Shown: one piece after another, positions 11,419-25,200 of the stretch
How positions within the stretch are numbered: the first letter of the stretch is position 1
Layout of the letters: every line of letters starts with the position of its first letter
DNA from: Bugula neritina
Lineage: Eukaryota; Bryozoa; Gymnolaemata; Cheilostomatida; Bugulidae
DNA: 64,000 bases
Direction of reading: 5' to 3'
Assembly: GCA_964035545.1 (NCBI GenBank)
Contig: OZ037768.1
Span: forward strand, 18,889,700 to 18,953,699
The notes under the pieces: model-generated
Databases searched by the model: none
The model's input: only the letters and a program-made list of their open reading frames with translations
What the model was told of the DNA's origin: nothing
Program-made: the position numbers and the translations under genes

Positions 11419-12548
11419 TTATGCACCCAATCGCCATTTAATGTAAAGGGCTTGGAATTTGTCAAATCCAGCCAACACACCAGCGCCAGCAACACCACGG
11501 AGGATGTTTGCTCCAGCTCCTTTCATCAAAGACATGAATCCTTCATTCTTTACGATCTGAAGACCGCAATCGATTGAGCCTTTGTACTTGACTGCCTGGC
11601 CAGATGTCATCATCATTCTTCGCCTGATGGTATCAATAGGGTAGGAGAGGAGTCCGGAAGACACGGTGACAACCCATCCAAGAGCAAAGCTTAGGAAGAA
11701 GCTAGCATCCTCCTTGAGCAACATTGGTTTCAGTGTGTCAAACAGACCGAAATAGAATCCACGGTACACAACAATGCCAACACAGGAGATGACAAAACCT
11801 CTGTAAAGTCCTTGAATACCATCAGACTTCAAGGTCTTTCTGTAGACATCGACAAGGCCATTGAACTGACGCTCACCGCCGCCTTTGCCAGCAGATTTGG
11901 CATCATTAGCTAGACGAGTACGGGCGTAATCCAAAGAGTAGACAAAGCACAGGGAGAGTGCACCAGCAGTACCACCAGAGGCAATATTTTTGGAAAACTT
12001 TGAGGCATATGAATCTGACTTCTTTGGATTGAACATTTTCTTGATGCTGTCTTTAAAAGCGAAGTTCAAAGCTTGTGTTGGGAAATATCTAATGCAGTTG
12101 GCCAAGTTACCTCTCCAAAAGGGAAGAACACCTGTTGAGAAAAATCAAATAGAGTGAAACTGAAACTGCAAAACTATCCAGGCTAGATCACTAAAATATT
12201 TGACCACATATATTTACTAGGTCAACTCTAATAGTGTTATATTGAAAAATGGCTACTGGCTAAAAACAGGTATTTTAGTTGGGTAAAAAAATGAAAAAAA
12301 AAATCCTGTAAATAAAAACAGAATGAAGACAGAAATTAAACAATACCTTCAGTTCTAAAGGTTCTAAGTGTGCAGTCTACCACTCCTTTGTAGGGGGTCT
12401 CCAGACGTCCCTGCTTTATCATCTCATCTTGATTTTGCACCAACAACTTTACTCGCTCAATTGGAGCTGATGCAGTTTTTGAGATGATGGCCGCTGCACC
12501 ACTCAGACCAAAATTCTCCATAAAACTGAGATTTCTTTTGTCACCCAT
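11419..12548 (-). CDS. ADP/ATP translocase (mitochondrial carrier)
   Basis: Two coding exons, 12548-12347 and 12131-11419 (TAA stop), total 915 bp, 304 residues. The carrier exchanges cytosolic ADP for matrix ATP across the inner mitochondrial membrane. All three carrier repeats are present: PIERVK in repeat 1, SLDYARTR in repeat 2 and PIDTIRRR in repeat 3. The diagnostic RRRMMM motif of adenine nucleotide translocases follows YPIDTI. Several features ([46 protein letters not shown]) resemble plant and fungal carriers more than the usual animal form, which has Pro-Leu-Asp-Phe in repeat 2. The acceptor TTTTTATAG lies just before the ATG, so the 5' UTR is spliced; a matching non-coding exon ends at 14019. 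Confidence 0.96.
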
Positions 12549-14018
12549 TTTTCTATAAAAATATACATACAGTATTATTAAAATAGTAAATATTAGGTTT
12601 ACATGATCCAAGGATAGCTAACTAGCATCCACCAAATCAAGTGAGTTGTCCTACCGGGACAATATAAAAAGACAACAAGGATGAAAATGACAAGACCTTA
12701 ATTTCAAAGTAACATCAAATGTTACCAGTGCATAAATGCCCAGTTTAAAATGTTCGTAATTTTAACCATATCAATCAACATCGAAACTTAATATCAAGTT
12801 GGAATCATTGAAATTGTTGAATTTTAGAAATTGGTTCCATGTCAACCTCATTTCGAACAATGAAATTAATCTAAGCAGCCCTTATAAATACAGTCACCTT
12901 TATTACCAGCAGCAGTATTATTAATATTAATATCACCAACATTCATAAAAGTACTATGAAAATAATGACAAAATCACATGTCTTTACACCAGTCATATTG
13001 CATTGAAGCATGAACACCCAAAGCTTTCAAAACCCCAAATATGAAAAGAAAGGTTGAGAAAACTTGCAACTCAGGTTTGCAGGTTTATATTGTAGCAATT
13101 AGGAAGCTAGTCAACAAAAAGTCTCTTTTAATCATAATTAAACGTGGAATATAAAAATAACCACAATTAAAAAGGCATGAAGCTGATCACTTATAGTTAT
13201 TAGTTTAAAAGCAATTTCAATTTTACACTGGTTGCATTTGCCACTCTGATGCGAGATTTAGTGATAATCTGAACCATTATGATGATTATCATTATGACTG
13301 TGATATTCAAGTCGTAAATTTAGATCTATTGCAACTTGTTCACAACTACAAGCCTACGGATGAGACTACGAGTCAGAGTGAATCAAAATGTTCATTAGTC
13401 TGAATAATTTAACTTTTACATAATCACACCGACATGTCCTGTGCGATGTTCCAACCCAAATGATTAATACTATACTTTAATTATATTTATACAGCAATAC
13501 TAATAGTTACATATTCATATTGAATAGAGAGGCTTGTTTTCAGAGCTGCCTGTAAGTCACTAAGTGTGAGTGTAACTGTATGTAAGTTAATGTTATATTG
13601 ACACTCACATTTGATTATGATAATAATAATTACATTTTTAATTCTTCATTTTGACCTCAAAGTTCGAGACCGAGTTAGATTTAGTGTTACTATTAACTTC
13701 CAAAAAAATCGTGGTGCTGAGAGTAAGTTACCAACTGGCAACTGCAAAACCCATAATGATAATGAAAAAGTATGCTCAGTATTACTATTAAATTGTTGTA
13801 TGTTAAATTTAATGCTATTACTCTACTGTTTATTACAAGCGAGACCGGCAACCGGCTAAAGTAACTTTTGCTTTTAGTAATTCAAATTGCAACGTTCAAT
13901 TTTAACATTCAAGTTTAACTCAGGAGTTAATGCTACGCTTGCTACTACAAATGAAAGAAAAGCCGGTTAATTGCTCGAGTAAGAGCAGCAGAAATGTCGA
14001 TCAGGTGGACATTCTTAC

Positions 14019-14200
14019 CTGTGTTAAGTTTGGAGAGTAGGTGTTAGGCGAACAATAAAAGATTCAGCTGCTGTGTGGAGGAACGGACAACCAACTGCCT
14101 ATGCCGGTACTTGGAAATAAAAGGAACCCCCAGCGATGCAACGTCACTGACACTACAGCGACAACATAGAAAGTCGAGAGCTGTGTCTGTTGCCCGTAGA
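14019..14200 (-). promoter_or_regulatory. Non-coding first exon and promoter region of the translocase gene
   Basis: On the minus strand a clear donor (ACACAG|GTAAGAAT) ends at 14019, matching the acceptor just before the translocase ATG at 12548. The intron would be about 1.46 kb. Upstream is a locally GC-richer stretch with TGACGTTGCA (a CRE/ATF-like site, near 14133-14142). The transcription start is not determinable; the left edge of this feature is approximate. Confidence 0.5.
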
Positions 14201-14229
14201 ATGGCTGCTACAAGAAATTAACTTAGTTT

Positions 14230-17085
14230 ACAAATATTGCCCAATGGGCACGAGAGTCTCAGAATAGACACATAAATCATAAAACTTTCATTTGTAAAAC
14301 TCCGATTAAGAAAGGCTTGCTTTGTGATATCGCTAGCGAGTTTTGAACAAGAGAGAATGACTCTTACAGCGAAATGAAATGACGCTGAATTATAACTATT
14401 ATGCATTTTAGGTCAACAATTTGTAAATTAACCAATATTGTAGGTCATTTGATAAAAACAAGTTCTTTCAAATTTGCTGGTAATCAAGTCTGATGCTTGT
14501 ACATCATAATAACATACGACAACAAAGTCAATATAGTATATAAATCAGAAGCATATAAAATGAAATGCTGAATGGTACTGCTGATCAGCAGAAGTTATAT
14601 TGATGTACTCTAAAAGTAGATTAACATTTAAACATTTCCATAAAATTGTGGCAATCCATGCGCATTTATGACAAACCAAATCATGGTGAAAGCTGCACTG
14701 ATTTTTTATATACTTTCAGAAATTTTGCATTTCATACAAAATATTAATGCTTACTTATAGAGTGTAAGCAAATTTCTACATTTGCGTGCATGCATGCAGT
14801 GAATCTTTTGAAAAAAATGTGAGTGTTTTTAAGTAAACCTTAAAACTGTTTGGAGAGTATGTGCAAGTTTTGAAAGATCTATGTTCATTCAGACAGATGC
14901 TTTTTAACATGCAAACAAAATGTATAGGGAGGGACCACCGTGTGCTTCTTCCTGGCAATATTTTAATGTCATTAGGCCTCCAAGCAGTACAAATCCCATA
15001 GTAATGCAATCAAAAAACATTTGAGCTATATTAAATAGATGGTCATGCTATACTCAGTAAAAAAGAGTTTCCTTGGAAATAATATGTACTGTCAGGCACT
15101 TCGTGAATATCAGTGCCATAAATATATCTAGAATCATGAGCTTCCGTTCACCAACTTCTACTTTATTGGATTGAGTCTTTTAATTTAAGACAGCTACAGA
15201 GTTGATGAGCTGTAGTTTGAGTACCAATTATGAATAGTGGCGTTCATAAATCTTATTAAATCAAGTTCAAAAAACCTTTCAAATTCTAAAACTTGCATGC
15301 GTGCATCATTTTTTTAGGCTACGTGCCTCAGCTTATAAACTTTGAGTAGAATCCTTAAAAATCATCAATGAAAGTTTTCAATATGTAAATAGTAGGTAAC
15401 TACGAATATGAATTATAAGGAATACATTAATTTTAATTGCATGTATACTTTATCTGAAATACAAGTTGAAATAAAATAATAATTATACTGGAAACTGCAC
15501 AGATATGCTATGACTAGCCAGTAATATTATGGACATGAATTGAATCTTATGTGACACCATGAACTTAACTAGCTCATATAAGAGTTCTACTTATCTTAAA
15601 AAAAGATGATTAGCTCAAGCATAAAGTCAACATCATTATCACCTAATATTATTTTATATTCTGTATTTTCATCATTTTATAGTTTTGCAACATGACTTTG
15701 TCAAACATACATGACTTTCTATATAATATTTGCCTCAATTTCATTTTTGATTATGATCTTTCAAGTCCAACCATATATAATAATAGTGAGCTGTTATTAA
15801 ACCAGCTTGTCCCATGGGTAATATAAGCATGTATAGTAACCAAACAACTGTTTATAATTCATAGCAACACTGAGCAGATTAGAGGGTCAACAGCAAGCTC
15901 AATATCACTAGGTGTATTCATAGCCACAGTTCAATATACACCATTACAGAGTTGGTGATAGAAAATATAATATAATAGCATATATTGAATATGCTTGAGA
16001 TATGCCTTAGGTTAAATAAGCTGTTATGTGCCTTATGAGAGCTTTAACTCCTTAATACATTTAGAAACATCACTATTCACAAAATATATATTTGCATATA
16101 TATATAATGCATGCATGGTGCTTAAAAATGTACATAATATTATTTATTGCACCACTTACATGTCAGTACAATAGGAGACATAAAATTACGTGTTAGATTG
16201 GTATATGAAAATAAATTGGTAAAATTAGGTTTGCAATAATTTTTTTTAATTAATTATGTATGTATATATATAGCAATTAGCAACTAATAGGCTCAATGAT
16301 GGAAATGATTGAAGTGTTACAGATCATTTGGTTAGCGAACTAATTAAAATTGGTTACTGATGATGATCTAAATACTTCAGACAAGAAATTTATTTTGAAC
16401 AAACAATGAACTTAAATAACCAGGCATACTGTGTCCCATACACATGGTACCAAATATTGCTATATATACTTTGTTTTTTATTAATATTTTATAATATACA
16501 TACTGCAATGATACATAGCTATACAACATTAATATATATATATATGCAATCTGCTTATGAAAGTATGACTAAGGAGAATATGAAAATGATGATGGGGTCT
16601 GTAAGTAGTATACAATATAACTGTGTAGATCAACTTATAAGTTGCATCAAACTATAATATTATTATTATACTTCTTACAAATTTAGACAACGAAAAGTTC
16701 ACTATCACTGAAAAATAATTGCTAAGAATAATGATTTTCAAAATATTAATAATTAAGGCTATCATAAATAAGCTGATAAAAAAAACAAAATGAATATCAA
16801 CACAAGTATAGTATGCATAATACGCACACTGGCATCTTTAGCAAAATTCATCCTTGGAGTTATTTTCCCTTATGTGCCAGTAAGCAAAAAAGTAGGCGTG
16901 ACTTGGGAGTCCTGTCTTTATTGGCGAAACTAAAAATAATAACAAAACCTTGGAAGTTAATACTAATAGTAATTTTAGTAAATTTAGTATTACTATGACA
17001 ATTGGTATTAGTGCTACTTGTTAGTTATTACTTATTAGTATTGGCATCATTATCACTATTGCTATTACATTTGCATTTAGTATAG
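14230..17085. other. Long AT-rich stretch, no gene seen
   Basis: Many short open frames, none with a recognisable domain or good splice context. Contains short TA runs (16095-16110, 16255-16270, 16540-16550). I cannot assign a function. Confidence 0.5.
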
Positions 17086-17089
17086 TTTA

Positions 17090-17940
17090 ACGTAAGTAAT
17101 AGTAATACTAATAGTAATAGTAATACTAATACTCAGTAATGAGTAATACTTATACTAAGGTCTAAGACTAAGACTAAGAGTAAGAGTAAGACTAAGACAG
17201 TAAGTGTAACTGTAAGAGTAACTGTAACTGTGTCTGTAAGTCTAATACTAATAGTGATAGTAATTTACAATTACAATTACTATTAGTAAAACTAAATGTA
17301 ATACTAATAGTAATAAAGTAATAGTAATGCTAATAGTAATAGTTAATACTTAATACTGAATCTCATTCACTGAAAGTGAAAGTGAATGTAATACTCAAAC
17401 TCATAGTAATAGTCATACTCATACTGATACTGTATAACTCAGTATAACTGTATAAGATTAAGAGTAAGACTTAGTCTTATAGACTATTACTATAGTTATT
17501 GTTAGACTAGACGTTAGACTAAGTCTAAGAGTAATTTAAAATAACTAATCAGTAATGTGTCAATAGTATAAGTATTAATAATGTTACTCGTAACACTGTG
17601 ATCAAGTTTAACTGAAACTGTGTAACTAAACTATAACTTACACTGTAGTCATAGTGATAGTGTTAGTCTATAACTTATTAGTAGAAGTATTACTAAAAGT
17701 AAAGGTAAAGGCAAAGCCCTTAGGCCTAACTTAACTTGACTATCACTTTATTTGCTAGTATTCGTTAATCAAAATGTAATTAGTATCAGTTATGATTATG
17801 ATTATCATTATGATCATAAAATTAAATTAGAATATCAATATGACTTATAAGTATTACATTCAATCTAATTGATATTGATAATGTTATTCAATAACATTCA
17901 CATTGTCATTGTGATTATCATTTTTATTATAAATATCTAG
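17090..17940. repeat. Period-6 low-complexity array (ASTAAT / ASTAAG type)
   Basis: About 600 bp of units such as AGTAAT, ACTAAT, ACTAAG, AGTAAG and TGTAAC in six-base register, followed to 17940 by ATTATGATTATCATTATGAT-like sequence. Units rarely repeat exactly more than a few times, so a plain microsatellite search may miss it. Most variation is G/C exchange at the second position of the unit. Confidence 0.8.
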
Positions 17941-18779
17941 TGAGTATCAAAATAATTGTGGTTTGGTTATAAAATTTATAAATCACTAATTTTATTTATT
18001 TTAGTACAATATATATATATAGTAATATACTTATATATACACCTATATAACTGTTGTATTGGTTACTAAACATGAAATAATAGTCAATATGAATTATCTT
18101 GAATATTCCAATTTTCATGGATTTGTGTGGAACAAAAACCAGTAATACATTAATAATAGACTTTATATTTAATGAATACTTATTGATGAAATATTTTTTT
18201 AAACAACAAGAAGTATAGAAAGTGCAAAATTAATAAGATAATGCAGGTCAAAGGAATTTATTTCAAAATTAAAGGAAATATAGTAATGCTAAATATACAT
18301 ATATTTCAGTAATATTCAAATAAATTGCACATAAAAATAAATATATTGTACCAAAATAAATAAATAGCCTCTAACTGGGAAGTGTCTAAGTGGGAAATTT
18401 AGCCTCGCATCTATCTGAGATGACACGGTTTTAGTATCTTCAAATCTTCAACAGTTATAGGTCATTAGATCGAACTTTTATAGGAATATATTAAAATAAG
18501 CGGTTTTCTCAAAAATAGAAAGTTATAGCACTGTAATTTTAGGATGATGTGAATATAATTGTCTACTATAGTGTAGCTTCAGAACCAAGGCTCAGCTGCT
18601 AGAGGATCCTGCATTAGTTTTACTTTCATAATAATTATACATGGTTATGGTCTTAAATTTTTAATTATTGGTTATTGCTTGTAGTTGTAGCGAGTTTTAC
18701 TACAAATTTTTATTTGTGTTTAACTTGTTAATATGATTATTGAATATAATTGAGTAACACTATTATATCAACCGAATTG

Positions 18780-18814
18780 TTCTTCTAAACTTCTTTGCTG
18801 CTGGACATACACAC
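18780..18814 (+). promoter_or_regulatory. Candidate 5' UTR exon of MFSD11
   Basis: A donor ACACAC|GTAAGT ends at 18814. The first coding exon of MFSD11 is preceded by an acceptor (CTACTTTTAG) 17 bp before its ATG, so a non-coding upstream exon is expected. This one is in the right place; its 5' end and the promoter are unknown. Confidence 0.4.
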
Positions 18815-18871
18815 GTAAGTTTATCTGAGTTGTCAGATCTGGCCAAATTTTAGTGTAGCTAGAATCAAGAG

Positions 18872-19095
18872 AGCAGCCGTTGTCTAAGGGCTAGACTCTA
18901 GAGCATTAGCTTAGTAAACGCGAAGTCATGGGTTTGATCCCCAGTAAAGACCATTGGTGATGTTAGAAAGAGCATTCAGTCATAATTGCTTTTGTGCCAC
19001 ATATAAATAAGTCTTTGGCCGGCTTTAAAAACCTTTTCCATCAGGGGCTGTCACAGGGATAGTGACTATAAACTTGCGTGAGTTTCATTAACCCT
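18872..19095 (+). mobile_element. tRNA-derived SINE, copy 1
   Basis: A tRNA-like head has a degenerate pol III A box (TCTAAGGGCT) and a near-consensus B box (GGTTTGATCCC). A unique body follows, containing AAAAACCTTTTCCATCAGGG. The same sequence occurs inverted at 56841-57051. The anticodon-loop region (TAGTAAA) resembles tRNA-Thr(AGT), so the head probably derives from that tRNA. Located in the putative first intron of MFSD11. Confidence 0.8.
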
Positions 19096-19220
19096 GGAGT
19101 CAGACCAGTTTAAACTTTGTGAACATAGGGGTGAGGTTTTCTGTTATAACTAAATCTCAAAGTGACTCTGAAATGATGTTGTGAATCTACTGGTCTACTT
19201 TTAGACAGTAACAACTGAGT

Positions 19221-22200
19221 ATGGAGTGTAGTGGCAGATTTAGCAGCAATTTTATACAAATATTCAATGTGGTTATCACAGGAATATCCTTTATGCTGAT
19301 CTTCACAGCATTCCAGACAGGTGCTATGATTGAGGTGGGTATATTGATAACTACTGTATAATCTTTACAATATTTTATCTAGTTTATAGTTTATCCATAA
19401 AGTCAAATGTATTTGTTTTCTAATCTTATTTGATGCTTCTGTGCTATATGAAGCTGAGTATTGAAATTGCGGAAGTGTTTTATTAAAGGACGCAACTCAA
19501 GTATTACTTTACGTTTATACACACCCTTACCAATTGTCTCAAAACTAAAGCGCTGCGACTCTCCTTGGTGACTGTGACTACTATTGATACTATGAGTATC
19601 ATCAATGATCTGTATTTTGCTCAATGCTGTGCCATGCTTCTATTCAACCTAATATGTCATAGAAGCTAATGAAAACAGCCAGAGCTACTGAAAAGATGAA
19701 AGTGGTTCAAATTTTATGGAAGAACGGAACATGATTTTTGTAGTCATAAAAAGTTGCAGATGACGAAAATACCATGCTGATACTGGGTTTCCACCCTATC
19801 AGTGCTGTTTGAATCTGTCCTCTACTCTCCCAGATCAATATTTTTATTACGCAACATTAGTTAAATAATAGTAAAGCTAATTAAAATTTAATATACTTTT
19901 GAGTAATGTCTAGTCAAAAGATTATTTCCTTTGCAAGTAAGTGCTCAATATGGTTAATTACTAGTTTACTGTAACGTTGCACCTCCTTTTCCTTGTTTAG
20001 AAAAACTTTCCAAGCTGATAAATATTTTACATACTAGACCTAGAGGCTTCTCAAACAATCTGATACTGTGCTGTTGGAATGCAGCTCAAGTGTTATCTGT
20101 AGATGGTTTCTTGTTGACCCTTGGATCTTTTTATGTTAGCTTGTGCTTTTTAGCCAAGAGTGCTGGAAGCTGTTAGACAGGAAACAAAAAATTCCCCCAA
20201 TCCTTTCACAGGAGATGGCTATGTTAGGTATGGTCAGTTTTGATGTAATTTGTAGTATCATTGTGAAAATATAAATATAAGCAATTAGTAAATATTACAT
20301 AAATGGCTGTGTTAACTAGTTGGTATTGCACTAAACCTATTAAAATACGGGAACAGCTACAATTTCGTCAGATTTGCTATTTGCATTTCTGAAATTCTGA
20401 ATTTTCTATTAACTATTAGTTTGTATTTGATGAAATGTATATTGCACAAGCTTGCTGTTCTTTTATATAGTCTGTCGGTCATCTACTTGGTGTTTGCCTT
20501 TGCCAATTGGATCGCTGCCCCAATTGTTGCTGTGATTGGACCTCGAATAGCCATGTTTCTTGGTGGTTTAATTTATTCGTGAGTCTGTTGTTACTCTAAT
20601 ACTGTGGTTGTAGCAATTACAGTTAGACTTTTCATTATATTAACCCACATTATTTGCTATCTAAATACATTAGGCCTGACTATTGCACATGTCTACACCA
20701 TAAAAATCTGCAATTGAGTGGATTTGTAAAAAATTCAATGTCAAGTGTAGAGTTTTTATCTTGAAAAAGTATTTCTATTGGTAGTATTGCCTGTAATAAA
20801 CCTGCATTGCAGCTGTTGACAAAATAGTTATCATACAAATGCTCAAAGTACAAAGGTCTTATCTAGCTTATGACCATATAGATAACAGTCACATAAAGTC
20901 CAACAGCTACATTCTAATTGAGTGAGTTTCTGTTTTAGGGGATTTATTGCCTCATTTCTAGGCCCAAAGACCTGGTTATTGTACTTGATGTCTGTATTGT
21001 TAGGAATAGCAGCTGCTGGTGAGATATGCTATGTTAATAATATAACTCCAGTTTCATTTATTGCAGAATACTAAAATATTAAACCGGAATTGTCTTCTCT
21101 TTTTAAGGAACAATATTGTTACAAAAGTAGTTACAGCATTTTGTTTGAAATCTTTAGCAATTTTTGTAACAACTTCTATAAAATCATGTAGTTCTACAAA
21201 GCAAGGTTTTTGTCTAATTATTATGTATATCATTAAGCTAAAAGTATTTTTCGCTTATGTCTTTTTCTCTGAAAAAGGAGATAAGTCCCACCAAGTTTTA
21301 AAAACTAAAAGTTATGCTGTGGCAAGCCACTCACTTGCCCTCTGTCTTTCATTCTTATAAATATTTTAATGCAACGATCAACTTTGCTTCTTTCATTTAA
21401 AAACTGTATTTCCATATGTGTTTGATGAAATAAACATTTCCAATAGGTGTAGTGATTATTTCTCTACAGCTTGGTTTGACAATGCTAGCTATTTTTCTAT
21501 TCGCAGTCATATGGACCGCACAAGGAAAATATCTTACTCTCAATTCTTCGAAAGAAACAATGGGTAGGAATTCGGGATTGTTTTGGGCGTTATTTCAATC
21601 GAGGTAAGTTATGAGCTACACGACTACATATGTTTTTGTTTTTCACCTTATTAATAGCATTGTAAAATATAAATAACCTTATAAAATAAAAATAATTTCT
21701 TATTAAGTACTTTTCTAATATTTGATTCATCAGCTTTTAAAATTTTCCAATTTTTGAAAACAGAAAAAAGATACAACTTTTATTAATATTTTGAATTTAT
21801 TATTTTTGAGTAACAAATAAATGATATAAAACAATCTGTTGCCATATATTGCATTATGTAATGCATAATTATATTTCTCTTTACTATGAATTTTGTAGTT
21901 TATTGTTCGGAAACCTGTTTGTCCATTTTGAATTTATAAACACTGGTCAAGATATCTCAAAACAAGTTAGAACTGTAGTATACGCTGCCCTTGCTGCCAC
22001 TGGAGTGCTTGGTACTCTGCTTATTATAGCGCTGAGACGCCCTCCTTCTAAAGATGACAATGAATCTACTGTTAATGGGTATGAGTTATTCTGTCTAGTT
22101 TGCTTTATACTGGATGAACTTTAGCAGTGCATTGAAAATTATATTGTATTTTTAAACTGTGTGCACATGTTGTGTAAATTTTAAACTATGTTTTACTCAA

Positions 22201-25200
22201 CGATAATTCAGAGTGTGTTTGAAGCATTAGGATTTGCAACCTCAATGATTTGCTATAAAGCTGCATATAGATTATTTTGTTAAATTCTTATTCCACTAGG
22301 TCTGCTAATTAAGGTTGATATTAGTTTAAATTTTTCTTATGAATAAAATATGTTTGATGCTTTTAAATTAAAGTTGCTTTATGCATCTGCAATACTTGAT
22401 AAGAGATTTTCTACTTTGTTAAATCAGTTTTTTTCTCTTTTTGATTATAGGCAATCAGAAGAACAACTTTCACCATGGGTGAAGATGCTTAAGGAACTAA
22501 GTATGTATTTATTGTTAAAATTTTCTTAAAACAAAGGCTATAAGATTAAACAATATTTATGTGCTAACACAATACTCTCTATTTGAATATAAACTCATAC
22601 ATAGTATAAATGAGTTTCTTCAGAAATAGAATGTTGAATGTGAATTCATCTTTACCGCAATGATTATATGTTTATTTAAATATGCAATTATATGTCGTAG
22701 ACAGTTTATGTAAACATATATAAACATGTTGTTGTAGAAACTGCTTTCAAAATGCTTTTGACCAAGAATATGGCGTTGCTGTTTCTCGCATTTTTTTATA
22801 CCGGTTAGTAAAATAGAGCAATATTATCTATTATTAAATCCGTTACATAGAAACTAGTTATAAGTAAAATTGTCCCATCAACAATCATGATACACATTCG
22901 GGCCGTATAAAAGTTTGTAAAGTGAAACTGAAAACTGATGGTGGAAAGAATGCGTCAAAGTAGAATGAAACAGATAACAAGGAATAGACAACAGGGTGGG
23001 GAAAGGGAATTCCCACTGCAAACAGCCTGAAACATACTAAAGTTTACTAAAACTGTTAAAATTTTAAGTCTTCTTTTAATAATACTTTAAAGGATTTTCC
23101 AGCATATTGCGTTGTATTTCAGCATGATTTGGGCTATTTTGACAAATCTTTTGACCAAAACTATAAATTTTCTTGTAAAACTCTGTTTTATTGAGAAAGG
23201 CAGGCACATGCAGTGGTGGAGTGTTCTTGCAAACAAACAATAATGAGTGGTTTTGTTAAGTTTTTTTCTTTTCTAAATTGAGAGAAATAGTTTAATTTTT
23301 GCCTTCTACTCATTGATTCTGTGAATCTTGAAGGTTTATGTTTACTATTTGTCACTTTCCATGTCACCTGATGCGTTGTGTGTTCTTATATAATAATTTT
23401 TTTTTATGCTCAAAATATTGATATTTGATTACCTGACTTCATTGAAATCATAAATTTAAACACCTCAGTCATTAAGTTTAAAGACATGTTTTCAATTACT
23501 ACATATAAACAATGTTTTCTCTTTATAACCAGGTTTAGAGTTGACTTTCTTTAGTGGAGTGTACGGAACATGTATAACCCATACCAAAGCCTTTGGGGAC
23601 ATGGCCAACAGCTATATTGGCTTTTCTGGGATGCTTATGGGTGCAGGGGAAATCATTGGTAAAAACTTGTTCTAAGTTATTTTAGTACATTGTGATATAG
23701 TTTAGCTAACCCTTCTAATTGATCAAATTTGATTAATTTGTTATTTAGCAATGGTTTTATTGCTAAAATCTAATTGTTTATATCACATGATTTACCAATC
23801 ACAGCTTATGATCTGGCGCAATGACTGTGTATTTGAAAATACACCATAAAACCTTTTATACACAGTACATTGTACATTTTTAACTTTTTTTGTATTTTAG
23901 GAGGTTTACTATTTGGTATACTGGGATCTAAAACTAACAAATATGGCAGAGATTTGATAGTAATGTTGGGTTTTATCATCCACATGACTGCCTTCTATTT
24001 AATTTTCATCAACCTACCAGATGACTCACCTCTGGGACCTAGTGCTGCCAGCACTTACATACCTGCCAGGTGAGTCTATGCACTATCTAGTGCTGACACA
24101 TACCTGCCAGGTTAGTCAATATGTCATCTAGTGCTGACACATACCTGTCAGGTGAGTCAATGCACCATTTAGTGCTGACACCTGCAAGGTCAGTGAATAC
24201 ATCATCTAGTGCTGACACCTGCAAGGTTAGTCAATATACCATCTAATGCTGACACATACCTTCAAAGTTAGTCAGTATACTGCTTAGTGCCTAATTTTAG
24301 CCAATCTGTGGTAATTACCTATTCAGTAGTTGTTTGAAGGTAGTATCAATTTTTTGTAGAGCTACCCTTCCCCCCCCCTCCTCCCAATAAAAAGCTAATT
24401 ACTGTCATTTTTGGCCATTAGAATGATAATAGTAGTGGTTTTTCTTACCAACATAGTGGTTTTCAACCACTATGTTGGTAAGTAAATGAAAACAAGCTTT
24501 TAGATGCAATTCTTCATGCAGTTCACACCTACCTATGAATATGGCTTTGGTACTTCATTTGTGATTTTATAATAAAGTAGACTTCTGTGAAATACTGAGG
24601 GGTTTGATGTTATTAGGTGGTTACTTACCATGTTATGTCTTTTTAAGTGGTTACTTACCATGTAATGTCTTTTATTAAGTTATTACTTACTGTGTAATAT
24701 CTTGCTGTAGTCCTGCAGTGGCCCTCCTCTGTAGCTTCTTGCTGGGATTCGGAGACAGCTGTTTCAACACACAGGTTTGCTTTAAATTTACTGTTGGCTT
24801 TGCTACAGCTAAACACACCTAACACATTTCAAACATTTGGTAGACATAATAGTATTGGGGTACCATATAGATTTAGTATAAACTGGTATACTGTATAGAT
24901 TTAGTATAAACTGGTATACTGTATAGATCTAGTATAAACTGGTATACTGTATAGATTTAGTATAAACTGGTATACTGTATAGATATAGTATAAACTGGTA
25001 TACTGTATAGATTTGGTATAAACTGGTATACTGTATAGATTTAGTATAAACTGGTATACTGTATAGATTTAGTATAAACTGGTATACCGTATAGATTTAG
25101 TATAAACTGGTATACTGTATAGATATAGTATAAACTGGTATACTGTATAGATTTGGTATAAACTGGTATACTGTATAGATTTAGTATAAACTGGTATACT

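Noticed and set aside
21447-21506. Earlier acceptor for MFSD11 exon 5, adding 20 hydrophobic residues
   Set aside because: The later acceptor (TTCGCAG before 21507) gives AAAVIWTAQG, as in the family; the longer form would add residues not found there.
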